From contig CAYXIH010000050.1 in the NCBI GenBank assembly GCA_964465155.1, positions 1 to 17,112 of the forward strand: a DNA stretch of 17,112 bases, in the 5' to 3' direction. The stretch comes from Spiro-02 sp964465155 (GTDB lineage Bacteria > Spirochaetota > Spirochaetia > Sphaerochaetales > Sphaerochaetaceae). Below, piece by piece: positions 1 to 9,200 of the stretch. Within the stretch, counting starts at the first letter, position 1; each line of letters starts with the position of its first letter. The translations under genes were made by a program, and so were the position numbers. The notes under the pieces were generated by a model. It was not told the DNA's origin. It did not search any database and saw nothing but the letters and a program-made list of their open reading frames with translations.

Positions 1-3000
1 GCTGCCAAGCTCTTGGCAGCATCATCCTCAAAGGCATTGGCCGACATTGCGATGATGGGGATTTCCTGTGCATCCGGGCGTGGGAGATCGCGTATCGCCT
101 GAGTAGCTTGGAGCCCATCCATGACGGGCATGCGGATGTCCATCAGGATGGCGTCGAAGCACCCGATTGGGCTCTCCGAGAAGATGCGTACACCTTGTTC
201 ACCGTTGTGAGCCAGCGTCACCTTGATCTGCTCGCGCTCCAGGAGCTTGATTGCGATCTTCGCGTTGAGCGGCTGGTCTTCGCATAGCAGGACATGCTTC
301 CCCGCGAGGCTACAGTCGGGTGCCGTCTGGGTGCCGGCGATTGCAGCCCCTGCTTCAGGTGACACGGTCTCAAGGACCCACTCGATGATGAACGAGGTGC
401 CTTGTCCCTTGGTGCTTTCGACTTTGATCGTGCCATTCATCAGCTTGACGATGCTCTGTACGATGGCAAGGCCGAGTCCCGTCCCTTGGCGTGAGGTATC
501 GTCGCTTTCGTTCTCCTGCTCAAACGGGGTGAAGAGCTTGGGAAGGAACTGGGGCGAAATACCAATGCCCGAATCCCGGACGGTCATGCGGTTGGTCACG
601 AACTTGCCATTTCGGCTGAGGTTCTCCAGCACCAGCTCCACATGGCCCCCCTCGGGGGTGAACTTGACCGCATTGGACAAGAGGTTGACCGCCACTTGGC
701 GCATGTATGTCTCGTCAAAGCGCATGTATAGGGATGTGATTCCCATTTGCTTGACTTCCATGCTGATGTGCTTGGCGACAAACGAAGGCTTGATCACTGC
801 AAGGGTCTCGCTGATGAACTTGGGGATGAATACCACCTTTGGATGGAGGACCAGCGCCTTGTTCTCAATCTTGCTCATGTCCAGCACGTCGTTGATGATC
901 GACAGCAGGTAGTTGCCTGAAACACCGATCTCATGGAAATAGGTCTCCATCTCCTGATAATCCTTGCTGGTCAGCCCCAGGTTTGCCAACCCGATGACGG
1001 CGTTGAGCGGGGTGCGGATGTCATGGCTCATGCGCGACAGGAAGTCGGTCTTGGCATTGTTCGCACGATTGGCCGCGTCGATGGATTGCTGGAGCTCGCG
1101 CATGCGCGCTTGCTCCGTCTCGTAGATGGCGGTGACGTCTACCGATGTGATCAGCACTTTCTTCGCCTTGGTGTCCAAGGTTGTGTATTGCGCGCGCATC
1201 CGTCGGTCAGTGTTGTTTTCATCCTTCATCGTAAAATAGAAGGTGAAGGTCTGTGTCTTTGAAAGCTGTGCGGTGATGTTCTTGATCGACAATTCCCGCA
1301 CTACCCGATCTACATCCTCTGGGATGAGATGTTCCTTGGCATACGCGACAATTGCTTGTTCGTAGTCCAGGGATTCAGTCATGGGCGGCTTGCCCTGCTT
1401 GTCGTTGAACAACTGGAAGGAGTTGTTGGAGCAGTCCAAGACAGCAAGGTAGCCATAGTCCAAGCGGATGATAGTGTCGACGATGTCCTGCATCATCTTC
1501 TTGGTCGTGATGTCGTAGCAATAGATGAAGCTGATGATGTCGTTGGTCTGAGGTTGCTGTACCATGCGGTGGACTGTGCTGAGCCACTGTACCGTCCCGT
1601 CCCCCATGGTCCATTGGCAGTCGATCGTTGCCTCGGTCTCTCCTTTGGCGAACATCTGAAGCAGTGCGTCCCGGTTGAAATGCTCCTTGATGTATTGGGC
1701 CTGGCTTGGATCTGCAATACGCTGGGACAGGAGCTCCAATCCCTTGTCGTAGGTGGTGCCCAGGGGAATCTGTAGCCCCAGGTCCACTATGGTGTTGAAT
1801 GAGACCAAGGCATCCTGGGTGAGGTTGGACTGTCCCCTGGCGATGAAGTCGGTGTTGTCGATGGTCTCGATCACCTCCAGCTGGCGTTGGTAGAGCCGTT
1901 CCGCCCGGTCTTTTGCAACGATGGCGATCTGCTCCGCCTCCTTGACGTCGGTGATGTCGGAATATATGCAATATGCCAGCTTGGTGCCATCCTCCTGCAG
2001 GACGCAGTGGGCTGTCATACGGATCCAGATGTACTGCTCCTTTTGGATGCTGTACAAGCGGAAGATTTGGCGGAAGTTGTTCTCCTTTTTCAATGCCTCC
2101 AGTATGGCAAGTTGCAATGGCAGCACGTCGTCTGGGTGGATGCCTTGCTCCTGTGCACTGATGTCCTGCACCTCCAGCGCGGTGGTGGTGCGGCCGACCA
2201 GTTCGAAGAAGGCCTTGTTGTGGATGATGGGGACAAGAGTCTGGCCCATCACATGGTAGAGGCTCAGAGCCCCCGGGACATTGTCCACCAAGGAGGTGAG
2301 CTGGTTCAGCAGCTGGGCGTTCTGTTGCTCCGACCGCCTTTGGGCCGTGATGTCATCTATGAACTCGACATGGACAGCCTGGTTGTTCCAGTCGAACAGC
2401 TTGCCACTGATGTGGTAGGTATGGTTGTCCTTGGGAAAGAGATACTCACGCTCGAGGAACCGGTCATGGCTCAGTTCGTTGCTCCGGCAGAAGGTGCAGG
2501 GGATGTCCCGCTTGAACATATACTCATGGCACTTTTTGCCAATCATCTCGCTTGGCGATACGCCAAAATGCTGGGCCAATACTTTATTGACGAATATCAG
2601 CTCATGGGTGTGTGTGTCACAGACATAGACGGCGGTCTTGATCTCATCCAGGATCTGCTGGTAGAGCTCCGTCTGGGGGGAGACGGCCTGGATGATGGCG
2701 TACACCAACGTCCCTTGCTCGGTTTGCTCCATGGGCATGGCGTTGAGGCGCACCCATACCAAGCTGCCGTCCTTGTGGATGATCCTGTAGAGCACGTCTA
2801 TTGGTTTGTTGGACTGCAAGGCCTTCATTGCGTTCGCTTGGATCCTGGCCCTGTCGGAGGGGAATACAATGGCGGATGCATCATCGCCGATCTGCTGTGC
2901 ATACTCTTGCCGGGTATGGCCAGTGAGGTGGGCTATCCCATCGGAGAAGTAGAGCGTCTCGAACCGGTCCGACATCCTGTACACGGCGATGCCCCCGGGG

Positions 3001-3437
3001 ATGCTGTCCACGATATGCTGCATCTGCCGCTGCATCAGGCCGATCCCTGCAGCCGGAACCTCGGGTTCTGCTGAGGATGCCTGGTTCTTTCGGATGGCGG
3101 ATTCGAGGCGCAGGCACATCCGTTGCATATCCATGGTGGTGGGAAGGACGTCCCATGCACCATGGGCGAATGCATCCTGCTCGACTTTCGGGTCATCGGT
3201 GATGACCAGGCACGGGACGGCTGGCCCGTTGGCAGCGCCGACATGGCTGAGCAATCCCATGACATGCCCGTCGGGGCATGATGGGAATATCAGGAGGGCG
3301 GACACTGTGGCGCAGTGTTCCTGCATGTAGATCGCTGCTAGTTTCGTAGTTCCGACGCATGCCACTTCGAACGATTGTGCAAGGGTCTCGGTGGCGGCCC
3401 CTGGTTTCCCAACCAGGAGCACTGTCGCTGGTTTCAT
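1..3437 (-). CDS. Cytosolic multi-PAS hybrid histidine kinase/response regulator with N-terminal pseudo-receiver (3' end outside window)
   Basis: Reading continues off the left edge, so at least 1145 residues are seen. Residues about 4-118 have receiver-domain shape but lack its catalytic residues. PAS-type domains follow at roughly 134-236, 258-366 and 376-501. Two less typical PAS-like segments lie at about 540-648 and 649-777, with a short coiled segment at 502-527. HisKA has the H-box SHDIRTPLN with phospho-accepting His805. The HATPase shows the N-box (NLLSNAVKF), G1 (DSGIG, about 955), F (FEQEN) and G2 (GTGLGLAIV) motifs. A canonical receiver starts near 1046 (LLCEDQPLN) with Asp1100 in LMDIRMPVMDG. 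There is no signal peptide or TM segment, so it should act in the cytosol. Start: ATG at 3437, overlapping the stop of the preceding gene by 4 bp, with GGGAGGT 8 nt upstream. Signal and output are unknown. A fused C-terminal domain beyond the edge cannot be excluded. Confidence 0.93.
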   Translation of the reverse strand, partial: MKPATVLLVGKPGAATETLAQSFEVACVGTTKLAAIYMQEHCATVSALLIFPSCPDGHVMGLLSHVGAANGPAVPCLVITDDPKVEQDAFAHGAWDVLPTTMDMQRMCLRLESAIRKNQASSAEPEVPAAGIGLMQRQMQHIVDSIPGGIAVYRMSDRFETLYFSDGIAHLTGHTRQEYAQQIGDDASAIVFPSDRARIQANAMKALQSNKPIDVLYRIIHKDGSLVWVRLNAMPMEQTEQGTLVYAIIQAVSPQTELYQQILDEIKTAVYVCDTHTHELIFVNKVLAQHFGVSPSEMIGKKCHEYMFKRDIPCTFCRSNELSHDRFLEREYLFPKDNHTYHISGKLFDWNNQAVHVEFIDDITAQRRSEQQNAQLLNQLTSLVDNVPGALSLYHVMGQTLVPIIHNKAFFELVGRTTTALEVQDISAQEQGIHPDDVLPLQLAILEALKKENNFRQIFRLYSIQKEQYIWIRMTAHCVLQEDGTKLAYCIYSDITDVKEAEQIAIVAKDRAERLYQRQLEVIETIDNTDFIARGQSNLTQDALVSFNTIVDLGLQIPLGTTYDKGLELLSQRIADPSQAQYIKEHFNRDALLQMFAKGETEATIDCQWTMGDGTVQWLSTVHRMVQQPQTNDIISFIYCYDITTKKMMQDIVDTIIRLDYGYLAVLDCSNNSFQLFNDKQGKPPMTESLDYEQAIVAYAKEHLIPEDVDRVVRELSIKNITAQLSKTQTFTFYFTMKDENNTDRRMRAQYTTLDTKAKKVLITSVDVTAIYETEQARMRELQQSIDAANRANNAKTDFLSRMSHDIRTPLNAVIGLANLGLTSKDYQEMETYFHEIGVSGNYLLSIINDVLDMSKIENKALVLHPKVVFIPKFISETLAVIKPSFVAKHISMEVKQMGITSLYMRFDETYMRQVAVNLLSNAVKFTPEGGHVELVLENLSRNGKFVTNRMTVRDSGIGISPQFLPKLFTPFEQENESDDTSRQGTGLGLAIVQSIVKLMNGTIKVESTKGQGTSFIIEWVLETVSPEAGAAIAGTQTAPDCSLAGKHVLLCEDQPLNAKIAIKLLEREQIKVTLAHNGEQGVRIFSESPIGCFDAILMDIRMPVMDGLQATQAIRDLPRPDAQEIPIIAMSANAFEDDAAKSLA

Positions 3438-6226
3438 GTGGTTGTACCTCCCTGGAGCAATTGAACGAGGAGCTCAAAGAGCCTCGTAGGATCAATCGGC
3501 TTCGCAAGGTGTGCATTCATTCCAGCCTGCAGCGCCTTGTCAATGTCTTCCTGGAACGCATTTGCCGTCACGGCGATGATCGGTATTGTCTTGGCATCGC
3601 TTCGTGTCAGATTCCTGATTGCCTGGGCTGTCTCCATGCCGTCCATCACGGGCATGCGGATATCCATGATGATCCAGTCGTAGTAGTGGTCGCCAGATCC
3701 ATGGAACAACTCAAGGCCAGCTTTTCCATCCGCCGCCCCGTCCGCTGCTATCCCTTTGCCCTGGAGCAACCGCTTGAGGATCGCCATGTTCACCGGATGG
3801 TCCTCGCAGATGAGTGCCCGCTTGCCATGGAGCACGGCATCGGAGGGGATGGACGATCCATCAGGTTGTGATGCCTGTGGCTGTGGAGGAGCTTCCACCA
3901 GCTCATGGCAGAGGTCGATGGTGACGCAGGTGCCTTCGCCCACGTTGCTCTTGATCGAGATGGTGCCTCCCATCAGGTCCACCAGCTGCTTGACGATGGA
4001 GAGCCCCAGCCCTGTGCCCGACAGTTCTCCGCTGACGGTACGGTTTTCCTGTGCGAACGGCTCATACAGGTGCTTTTGGAACTCCTCGCTCATCCCGATG
4101 CCCGTATCGGCGATGGTGAACTCCAGGCAGATGTGGGTCTTGGATAGCGATTTTGTTGCTATGTCGAAGATGACGGTACCGTTTGGTGGCGTGAACTTGG
4201 CTGCGTTTGCCAGCAGGTTGATGAACAGCTGCTTTGTGCGCATCACATCCAGCATGATGTAGTTGCTGTCAGCGGGAGTGTTGCGGCTGACTTTGAACGT
4301 AATGTGCTTTTCATCCATCATTGGCTTGATGGTGGAGAGGATTGCCTGCAGTGTCTGTTCGGGGTCAACGGGCTGGAGGTTGAGCACCATCTTGCGGCTC
4401 TCCATCTTGGACATGTCCAGCACGTCGTTGATCAGTCCCAGCAGGTATTGGCCGGAATGGTTGACCTGCTGCATGTCGGCGATGAGTTGCTCCTTGGTCG
4501 AATCCTTCTCCAATGCCATGGAGGAGAAGGACAAGATGGCGTTCATCGGGGTGCGCATGTCATGGCTGACGCGGGAGAGGAAGTCGCTCTTTGCCTGGCT
4601 AGCCACCAACAGCTGCTTGCTTTTCCTATGGCTTGCCGTGGCAAAGACAAACATGGCGACTCCGAAGCAGATGCAGAACAGGAACGCACCCAACAGCAGT
4701 GCGAACAGCAGCGGGTCGGAGAGGGTCAGCACCTTCAGCCAGCTATGCTGGTTGGCGGCGTTTGCCTGCATGTGGAATTCGTAGATCCTGTTGTTGTCCA
4801 GGTGGTCGAGGTACCGGTTGAGCAGCGAGAGGAATGCCGGGTCCTCAAGCTTGTTCACCGAGATCTCCATGTTGCGCTGTTCGCTGACCAGCGGGATGAT
4901 CGTCATGGAGTAGAAGTTGTGCTGCACGTAGTATTCGACGCAGTACTGGTTGCCATAGCCACAGTCGATGTCCCCTGCCATCACGGCATTGATGCACTGC
5001 TCGATGGTGTCGTAGTAGACGATTTCCTTGCATTTGAGTGTCTTTTCCAAGTCCGATCCCTTGAGGGTACCGACGCGTCGTTCAGCCAGGGGTTTCTCGG
5101 GCATGTTGTACTTGGAGAAGTAGACTTGCTGGGTGGTGAGGTATGGGGTGGATGTGATCACGCCGGCTGTATTGTTGTAGGTCGCGTTGACGGGTATCCC
5201 CAGGATGCAGTCATATTCGCCGTTTCCAAACGCCGTGACGAAGTCGATGGACCGGTCGAACTTGACATACTCCATCTGCATGCCAGTCAGCTGGGCGAAA
5301 TCCTCCATGATCGAGACTCCGATGCCATCCCATTGCCCTTGTTTGTTGATGAACACGAATGGCGCATAGTTGTCCACGCACAGTGCCCTGACTACCTGCT
5401 TCTCCTTGACGTAGGTCTGCTCTTCCTCGGTCATGAAGAAGTCGCCACGGGTATTGTTGCTGTACTTCTGCATGAGGTCGATCTGATAGAACGGAAATGA
5501 GAGGTTGAGGCGGTCTATCGCATTGTCAAGTTCTGCAATGAAGGACTCAGATCCCTTGGGACCTGCGAAATAGAATGGCTTGGAGGAATATATTGCAATC
5601 TGCTGGGATCCCTTGACCGATCCGATGGTACTGTCGGGGATGACATCCACTTCCCCTGCCTGGAATGCCTCCAGCATATCTTGGTAGTCGGCATAGAAGC
5701 GGTACCTGTGCTCGATCCCATAGGAGTTGAAGAAGGATTCAAGGGCCGCCATGGTATTGTCGGCGTTCCCCCACAGACCTACGCGCAACGGTGACTGTGA
5801 CATGAAGTTGGAGCTGTTGAGCTGGAGATTCGACTCGGTGGTGGCCAATGCATGGTACATGATGCCGTTGCTGTTCGAGCAAAAGGCATACTGTTGCTCC
5901 AAGTCGGGTGTCTTGACCAGTCCTCCCACGATGTCGACTTCTCCCGACCTGATCATCTGCAATGCCCTGGAAAGGTTCTCATCCAGCGATTTTCCATCGA
6001 TGACCACGTATTCCATATCCCAGCCGGTGAGCTGTGAGATTTTCTCCAGGTATTCATAGATATACCCGGAGTAGGAGCCATCTGGACGGATCTCGGTCAT
6101 ATCCGGTTGGATTGGGAATGCAACCCGAACTACTCGTCTGTCTGTCGAGGCTACGGCGAGTTGCATCCCCAGCAGGAATATCAGCACGGTGGCGACCACT
6201 GCCTTCAGTGGTTTGCGTCTCTTCAT
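3434..6226 (-). CDS. BvgS/EvgS-like hybrid histidine kinase with two periplasmic solute-binding domains and a C-terminal receiver
   Basis: 930 aa. Residues 1-27 form a signal peptide or N-terminal membrane anchor (KRRK, then a hydrophobic stretch ending LAVAS). Two type-3 solute-binding (Venus flytrap) modules follow at about 33-258 and 275-487, then one TM segment at about 504-530. HisKA has H-box SHDMRTPMN with His555. The HATPase has NLLANAAKF, DTGIG, FAQEN and GTGLGLSIV motifs. The receiver covers about 802-923 with acidic pair Glu808-Asp809, phospho-acceptor Asp855 (MDIRMPVMDG) and Lys909. The family (BvgS, EvgS) senses small molecules or redox/pH in the periplasm. Unlike BvgS, no PAS domain sits between TM and kinase and no Hpt domain follows the receiver. 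The free Hpt protein of this operon could fill that step. It overlaps both neighbours by 4 bp. GGAGAG lies 5 nt upstream of the ATG. The ligand is unknown. Confidence 0.94.
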   Translation of the reverse strand: MKRRKPLKAVVATVLIFLLGMQLAVASTDRRVVRVAFPIQPDMTEIRPDGSYSGYIYEYLEKISQLTGWDMEYVVIDGKSLDENLSRALQMIRSGEVDIVGGLVKTPDLEQQYAFCSNSNGIMYHALATTESNLQLNSSNFMSQSPLRVGLWGNADNTMAALESFFNSYGIEHRYRFYADYQDMLEAFQAGEVDVIPDSTIGSVKGSQQIAIYSSKPFYFAGPKGSESFIAELDNAIDRLNLSFPFYQIDLMQKYSNNTRGDFFMTEEEQTYVKEKQVVRALCVDNYAPFVFINKQGQWDGIGVSIMEDFAQLTGMQMEYVKFDRSIDFVTAFGNGEYDCILGIPVNATYNNTAGVITSTPYLTTQQVYFSKYNMPEKPLAERRVGTLKGSDLEKTLKCKEIVYYDTIEQCINAVMAGDIDCGYGNQYCVEYYVQHNFYSMTIIPLVSEQRNMEISVNKLEDPAFLSLLNRYLDHLDNNRIYEFHMQANAANQHSWLKVLTLSDPLLFALLLGAFLFCICFGVAMFVFATASHRKSKQLLVASQAKSDFLSRVSHDMRTPMNAILSFSSMALEKDSTKEQLIADMQQVNHSGQYLLGLINDVLDMSKMESRKMVLNLQPVDPEQTLQAILSTIKPMMDEKHITFKVSRNTPADSNYIMLDVMRTKQLFINLLANAAKFTPPNGTVIFDIATKSLSKTHICLEFTIADTGIGMSEEFQKHLYEPFAQENRTVSGELSGTGLGLSIVKQLVDLMGGTISIKSNVGEGTCVTIDLCHELVEAPPQPQASQPDGSSIPSDAVLHGKRALICEDHPVNMAILKRLLQGKGIAADGAADGKAGLELFHGSGDHYYDWIIMDIRMPVMDGMETAQAIRNLTRSDAKTIPIIAVTANAFQEDIDKALQAGMNAHLAKPIDPTRLFELLVQLLQGGTTT
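3446..3452 (-). promoter_or_regulatory. Ribosome binding site inside the preceding gene
   Basis: GGGAGGT lies 8 nt before the ATG at 3437 and doubles as sense codons near the end of the 930-aa kinase gene (...Leu-Gln-Gly-Gly-Thr-Thr-Thr-stop). With the ATGA stop/start overlap this supports translational coupling and fixes the start of the third kinase. Confidence 0.75.
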
Positions 6227-9200
6227 TCTGTCTCTCCATGGGCGTTTGGTTTCATCAGACGGAGCAAGGTGGAATATAGTTCGTTGGGCGCAATCGGTTT
6301 TGTCAGGTGGGCGTCCATCCCGGCCTTGAGGGATGTGCGCGAGTCCTGCACGAACGCGTTTGCTGTCATGGCGATGATCGGTACTGTTGTAGCATCTGGG
6401 CGCTGCAATGCCCTGATGGCACGGGTGGCGGCTATCCCGTCCATCACCGGCATGCGGATATCCATCAATATCGCATCAAAGCAATGGGCAGCGGATTCTG
6501 AGAATGCACATACTGCTTGTTTTCCATCGACTGCCTGGGTGACCGTTGCCCCTTGCTTCTCAAGCAGCGTGGTCGAAATGACCATGTTGATCGGATGGTC
6601 CTCGCACAACAGGATGTTCCGGCCTGCAAGGAGCCCCTCCGGGGTGCTTGCCAAGTCGGGGGTGCAGCTCTTCTGTGCACGTTCGATGGGGAAGGAGAGG
6701 GTGACGACCATCGTGGTCCCCGCCCCCTTCTTGCTGGTGACGTCGATCGTCCCATCCATGGCCTGCACGAGCTTCTTCACTATGGCCATGCCCAGCCCGG
6801 TTCCCGTGTAGGAACTGCGGGCAGTCTGCGCCTCTTGCTCGAATGGCTCGAAGAGCTTGGGGAGGAAGGAGCTGTCCATCCCTATCCCGTCGTCGGCGAC
6901 GGTCAGGACAACCTGCTGGACTTTGTCATGGGGGATCTTTCCGACGATGGTCCACGCGACATGGCCGTCTGTAGGGGTGAACTTCACCGCATTGGAGAGG
7001 ATGTTGAAGAAGATCTGCTGGAAGCGGACTTTGTCTGCCTTGACCCACAACGCCTTGGTGATGTTCTGGTACTTGACCGACAGGTTGACGTGCTGCTCGT
7101 CTGCCATGGTCCTGATGGGGATGATGATCTCCTCGATGGTCTGCTTGAACTGCATCGGCTGTGGGTTGAGGAGCATTGCATTGCTGTCGATCTTGCTCAT
7201 GTCCAGCACGTCGTTGAGGAGGCTCAGCAGGTAGTTGCTTGAGGATTGTATCCCTGTGAGATAGCTGGACAACAGCGGCGGCACATCTTGTTCGTCCAAG
7301 GCGAGGTTGGTAAGCCCGATGATCCCGTTCATCGGGGTGCGGATGTCATGGCTCATGCGGGAGAAGAACTCTGACTTTGCGGCATTGGCCCGCTTTGCCT
7401 CGGCAAGGGCCCGTTCAAGATGTGCTTGCTGCTCGTTCTGCTCCTGCACGACATGGGTGATGTCCGACCTGATGAACAAGATGGTGCGCTGTTCTTCATC
7501 GAGGAACGAGCAGGCATATTTCTTGATATGCATCGCTCCGTTGGGTTGGAACAGGCGGATGCTGAATTCGTGCTGCCCATTCTCCTGCAGGGTCTTCCTG
7601 ATGACCGCGGGGTCGGTGCCGTCCACGTACAGCTGCAGGTCCAGGGGGTGGATGAGCTTGCGGGTAGCCTCGGGCATGAGGTCCGTATGGTCGGTGGAGG
7701 CTGGGCCAAAGGAGATGGTGCTCCCTCCCTGCTGCTGGAGGATACGGTAGGTCCCCGATGCGGCGTCGATGATGGCAATCTGGTCAAAGTCCTTCTCCAG
7801 CAGGTGGTTGACCACCAGCTCCATCTGCTTCTCGTCGTTGATGTCATTTCCATAGGTGAAACCGATGATGTTGCCTGTCTCGGGATTGGTCGCGAGGTTG
7901 ATCACCAGCCGTACCCAATGGCACTTGGTGTCGGAGATCTGGTAGGGGCATTCGAACTCCAGGTGGGTGATCCCCGCCTCAAAGCTCTTGCACATTTGCT
8001 CGTTTGAGAAGACGATCTGGTGCTGCTTCCTGAACGACTCATCTGGGATATTGCGGCAAGAGAGCTTGCAGAATTCGGTGAAGGAGTTGGCCTGTGCCAT
8101 CTTGTTCTGCCGTTTGCCGAAGTGGATGGCCTCCTCGATGGTGTCGCACGTGACGTTGATCTTGAATGCGGCGAAGGACTCGCTGAGCATCAGGTGCTGG
8201 TACGCCTCGAACTCCTTGTACTGCTGGGACAGCTTGACCAGCTGGGTGATATCCAATGCCGAGCCGATGGCCTTCACCGGCTTGCCCTGCTCATCATACA
8301 CGAGGGTGTAGATGGTCCGCAGCCACAAGAGTTTCTTCCCATGGTCGGTATACCAGCGGGCAACACACTCACAGTGGCTCTTGCCACTGTGGACTTCGTC
8401 ATACATGTGCCTGACGATGGGAATGTCCTCTGGGAAAATCCATCCTTGCTCGAAGAAGCACCATGGGACGTTGGTGACGATGGCGCTTGTGCTGAAGTCG
8501 TTGACCAGCAGGTCGTTGCGCCGTTGGACCATGGTATGGGTGGTCAGGTCGTAGACCCAGATGTTGATGTTGGTCTGGCGCACGGCAATCTGGATGGATT
8601 GTTCGCGCAGCTGTACCGCCTCAAGCTTCTCCTGTTCCTCGGTGATGTCGTTGCAGACCAGGTAGAGCAGTGTGTTGCCATCCGGTTGCCTGTGGGGTGT
8701 CCCGATTGCACGGACGATGAGGATCTTGCCACCAGCTTGCAGGAGACGGAACGTCTGTGCCAGCTTGGAGCCCTGGGTGACGCTGCGGATGACCGCTTCC
8801 TTGACCCTGGGGCAATCCTCAGCATGGATGCAGGAGTAGAAGTCAGCCAGTACCTTGGGAAAGCTTTCCTGTTCGCCGATGCCCAGGATGTCACGGAACC
8901 CGTTGTTGAAGAAGCGTGGTTCCAGCCCGTAGTTGGTCTGTTCCAGGATTGCAACCCCCACCGGCACCATCTCCATGAGGGAGGTAAGCTCGGGGAACAT
9001 ATCACAGCTGGCCGCGGGAGTCGGATGGTCGGTGTCCAACAAGGGAAAGAATCCATCGTTCCTCGTGCTCCTGATGGGTATGGAGCCATGGATGGCACAG
9101 ATCTTATGTGAGTTGCCGTCCCTGACGCAGGAAAAACTGACGCGCATCTTCATCGGTGGGTTGAACCCTGAGGTGTCGTCCAGCATGAGCATGCACAAGA

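Noticed and set aside
1887..3074. 395-codon open frame on the plus strand opposite the third kinase gene
   Set aside because: It lies entirely antisense to a gene with clear domains, and its product has low-complexity, D/V/L-rich composition with no recognisable domain. Long antisense frames are expected from the codon bias here.
4304..5500. 398-codon open frame on the plus strand opposite the BvgS-like kinase
   Set aside because: Antisense shadow of the binding and kinase domains; no domain pattern and no ribosome site of note.
8020..9111. 363-codon open frame on the plus strand opposite the NTF2/PAS kinase
   Set aside because: Antisense shadow; composition reflects reversed codons of the real gene.
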